From contig NZ_CP018151.1 of the NCBI RefSeq assembly GCF_001889265.1, forward strand, positions 1,116,001 to 1,180,000: a DNA stretch of 64,000 bases, in the 5' to 3' direction. Shown here one piece after another: positions 61,935 through 64,000 of this stretch. Within the stretch, counting starts at the first letter, position 1. Each line of letters starts with the position of its first letter. The DNA is from Microbacterium sp. 1.5R (GTDB taxonomy: Bacteria; Actinomycetota; Actinomycetes; Actinomycetales; Microbacteriaceae). The notes beneath the pieces were generated by a model. The model had not been told where the DNA came from. It searched no databases and saw nothing but the letters and a program-made list of their open reading frames with translations. A program made the position numbers and the translations under genes.

Positions 61935-62786
61935 TCAGTCGATCCGCACGTCGAGACCGAGATCGAGCGCCCGGGCGGAGTGCGTCAGGGCGCCGACCGA
62001 GATGACGTCGACCCCGGTCGCCGCGATCGCCCCGACCGTGTCGAGAGCGACCCCGCCCGAGGCTTCGACCTGCGCGCGATCGCCGATCATCGAGACCCCG
62101 GCGCGCAGGTCGTCGAGAGTGAAGTTGTCGAGCAGCACCGTGTGCGCGCCCCCGTCGAGCACGGCGGGGATCTGATCGAGCCGGTCGACCTCGACGACCA
62201 CGTGCGTCGTGTGGGGCAGTCGGGAGAGCGCATCCCGCAGAGCCGAGGCGAGGTCGACGCCCGAGCGCTTCAGCACCGCGAGATGGTTGTCCTTGGCCAT
62301 CACCGCATCGGACAGCGAGAACCGGTGGTTGTGACCACCGCCCGAGAGCACCGCATGCCGTTCGAACGCTCGCATGCCCGGGGTCGTCTTCCGCGTGTCG
62401 GCGATCCGCGCCGATGTCCCCTCGACCGCGCGCACGTAGGCGGCGGTGGCTGTCGCGACACCGCTCATCCGCTGGGTGAAGTTCAGAGCGATGCGCTCGG
62501 CGGTGAGGATGCCGCGGGCCGAGCCGGATACCGAGGCGAGCACGTCGCCCGCATCGAAGGCGTCTCCGTCGCCCACATGCACGTCGACCGCGATCGCCGG
62601 ATCGGTGAGGTGGAACGCGGCCGCGAACACCTCGCCGCCGCTGAAGGTGCCCGCTTCGCGGGCGACGAGGTCGGCAGTGGCGGTGGCATCCGCGGGAAGC
62701 AGGGTCGCGCTCGTCAGGTCGCCCCAGGGGGCGTCTTCCTCGAGGGCTGCGCTGACGACGCGGGTGATGTGGGCGGCGGTGAGCAT
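61935..62786 (-). CDS. nadC: nicotinate-nucleotide diphosphorylase (carboxylating)
   Basis: Makes nicotinate mononucleotide from quinolinate and PRPP in NAD synthesis. 283 residues. LEEDAPWGDLTSATLL, NFTQRMSGVATATAAYV, ADTRKTTPGMRAFERHAVLSGGGHNHRFSLSDAVMAKDNHL (active site), EVDRLDQ, ASGGVALDTVGAIAATGVDVISVGALTHSARALDLGLD. ATG 62786 overlaps the nadB stop (ATGA 62783-62788 region), so it is coupled to nadB. Confidence 0.96.
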   Translation of the reverse strand: MLTAAHITRVVSAALEEDAPWGDLTSATLLPADATATADLVAREAGTFSGGEVFAAAFHLTDPAIAVDVHVGDGDAFDAGDVLASVSGSARGILTAERIALNFTQRMSGVATATAAYVRAVEGTSARIADTRKTTPGMRAFERHAVLSGGGHNHRFSLSDAVMAKDNHLAVLKRSGVDLASALRDALSRLPHTTHVVVEVDRLDQIPAVLDGGAHTVLLDNFTLDDLRAGVSMIGDRAQVEASGGVALDTVGAIAATGVDVISVGALTHSARALDLGLDVRID

Positions 62787-64000
62787 CAGACTGTCTCCAG
62801 GAGAGGTGAGGCGAGGGGTTCGCGGAAGTGCGCACCGACGGAATCGGTGCGACCGAGCGCGGCAGACGCGGTCGCGCGGGCGAGCAGGAGGAGGTTCGCA
62901 TCCTCGCGCTCGGCGACGGTGGCCGGCTCGGGAACCGCGCTGAGCCAGCGGCCGACAGTGGCTGCGACGTGTCGCAGACCCTCTTCCGAGCGCAGCAGGC
63001 CGACGTGGTCCCACATCAGGCGCTGCAGGGCGGCGCGGCTGAAGTCGTCGCCGACAGCGGTTTCGCCGGTAGATTCCGACTCCTCGGACAGAGGTGCGCG
63101 AGGCGCCGAGCCGCGCTGCGAGCTGACGGGAGGATGCTGCCAGGGCGTGCCGAGCGCGGCTGCCGCGCGGGCTCCGAAGACCGCGCCTTCGAGCAGCGAG
63201 TTCGAGGCGAGACGATTCGCGCCGTGCACGCCGGTGCGCGCGACCTCGCCCACGGCGAAGAGCCCGGGGACGGAGGTGCGCCCGTCGAGGTCGGTGACGA
63301 CGCCTCCCATCAGATAGTGGGCGGCGGGTGTCACCGGGATCGGAGTGGAGGCCCAGTCGAGACCGCGTTCCCGCGTCACGCGATCAATCGTCGGGAATCG
63401 CTGCGCGAGTCTGAGTCCGCCGATCATGGTCGCGTCGAGACGCACCGGGGAGCCCTGTCGGGCGGACTGGCGGGCGATCGCCCGCGCGACGACGTCGCGC
63501 GGGGCGAGCTCGCCGTCCGGGTGGCTGTCGAAGACGAATTGCCGGCCGTCGGCGTCCACCAGCGTCGCCCCTTCGCCGCGGACCGCTTCCGAGACGAGGA
63601 AGGCGGGACCCTCGGCCAGGATCGTCGGATGGAACTGCACGAACTCGAGGTCGGCCACCGCGGCCCCGATCCGCACGGCGGCGGCGATGCCGTCGCCCGT
63701 GGTGCCGAGGGGATTCGTGGTGTGCGCATACAGGTGCCCTGCGCCGCCCGTGGCGAGCACGACCGCGTCGGCGGAGAGCTCCGAGACCGCCCCGCCGACC
63801 TGGACCCGCACGCCGCGCACGACGCCGTCCTCGGCGATCACGTCGGCCAGAAAGGCGCCCTCCACGACGGTGACATCCGCGTCGCGGACCGAGGCCACCA
63901 TCGCCCGGGTGATCTCTGCTCCCGTGGCATCCCCTCCGGCGTGCACGATGCGTGCGTGACGGTGCGCCGCCTCCCGCCCGAGCAGCAGCCGCCCGTCGAG
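62786..64000 (-). CDS. nadB: L-aspartate oxidase (N-terminus outside window)
   Basis: FAD enzyme oxidising aspartate to iminoaspartate, the first step of de novo NAD synthesis. About 404 residues are visible; the frame is open to base 64000 and the FAD-binding start lies beyond. Seen: ARIVHAGGDATGAEI, VVLATGGAGHLYAHTTNPLGTTGDGIAAAVRIGAAVADLEFVQFHPT, PAAHYLMGGVVTDLDGRTSVPGLFAVGEVARTGVHGANRLASNSLLEG, then the helical C-terminal domain. Likely preceded by nadA in the full operon. Confidence 0.96.
   Translation of the reverse strand, partial: LDGRLLLGREAAHRHARIVHAGGDATGAEITRAMVASVRDADVTVVEGAFLADVIAEDGVVRGVRVQVGGAVSELSADAVVLATGGAGHLYAHTTNPLGTTGDGIAAAVRIGAAVADLEFVQFHPTILAEGPAFLVSEAVRGEGATLVDADGRQFVFDSHPDGELAPRDVVARAIARQSARQGSPVRLDATMIGGLRLAQRFPTIDRVTRERGLDWASTPIPVTPAAHYLMGGVVTDLDGRTSVPGLFAVGEVARTGVHGANRLASNSLLEGAVFGARAAAALGTPWQHPPVSSQRGSAPRAPLSEESESTGETAVGDDFSRAALQRLMWDHVGLLRSEEGLRHVAATVGRWLSAVPEPATVAEREDANLLLLARATASAALGRTDSVGAHFREPLASPLLETV

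Overview
The window is a chromosomal segment of a high-GC actinobacterium. GC-rich third codon positions, frequent GTG starts, ATGA stop/start overlaps, best-matching families (DUF501, DUF4307, DUF4245, DUF6328, DUF6264-like, NDH-2, PhoH2, class II FBPase) and an absence of insertion sequences, phage or CRISPR all fit Micrococcales, most likely Microbacteriaceae and probably Microbacterium. This is inferred from protein likeness only. From memory, much of the backbone (eno, ftsB-like, DUF501, greA, DUF4307, a one-TM protein, hemolysin III, short-chain cis-prenyl synthase, phoH2, fum, glpX, DUF4245, xseB, xseA, ispH, ychF) follows the Mycobacterium tuberculosis Rv1023-Rv1112 order, so this is conserved core chromosome with lineage-specific genes inserted.

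Layout. 1-7.9 kb: the 3' end of hisS, a GDSL hydrolase, VOC and AraC proteins, an APC permease, a DUF4442 protein, a GntR-DUF1648-CPBP operon with a 26-codon relay ORF, and an O-methyltransferase. 7.9-13.3 kb: eno, ftsB/divIC-like, DUF501 coupled to a mycosin-like subtilase, and NDH-2. 13.3-15.1 kb: a yybP-ykoY-type Mn2+ riboswitch in front of an unknown protein coupled to a DedA protein. 15.1-18.7 kb: a compact tRNA with anticodon UAA, a hairpin-rich gap, an alanine-racemase-fold enzyme coupled to a lactone oxidase, and LemA. 18.8-26 kb: YcaQ-like glycosylase, AI-2E transporter coupled to ilvA, greA, DUF4307, hemolysin III and cis-prenyl synthase. 26-35.7 kb: phoH2, cstA-ybdD, the minus-strand xseA-xseB-DUF4245-carbonic anhydrase-fumC operon, and ispH with an IclR regulator. 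36.5-44 kb: a candidate sRNA, divergent fba/glpX, rmuC, a DEDDh exonuclease, a methyltransferase and ychF. 44-56.8 kb: a more variable accessory stretch (hydrolases, a condensation-GNAT fusion, an opine-type dehydrogenase, isochorismatase-like, ABC-F, HTH, HesB-like, GNAT, Dps, small membrane proteins, acyltransferase, MFS exporter). 56.9-64 kb: an ABC exporter, SDR, glycosyltransferase and the nifS-nadC-nadB part of the NAD operon, running off the end.

Expression logic. Many start codons lie exactly six bases after a TANNNT -10 hexamer with no Shine-Dalgarno, the signature of leaderless transcripts; operon-internal genes are usually joined by ATGA/GTGA overlaps. Convergent genes are separated by perfect GC-rich hairpins, several sharing the core CGGATGCCG. 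The most interesting non-protein elements are the Mn2+ riboswitch (13371-13470), a probable sRNA with three CCCC loops and a real U-tract terminator (about 36600-36741), and the class-I-shaped tRNA reading UUA.
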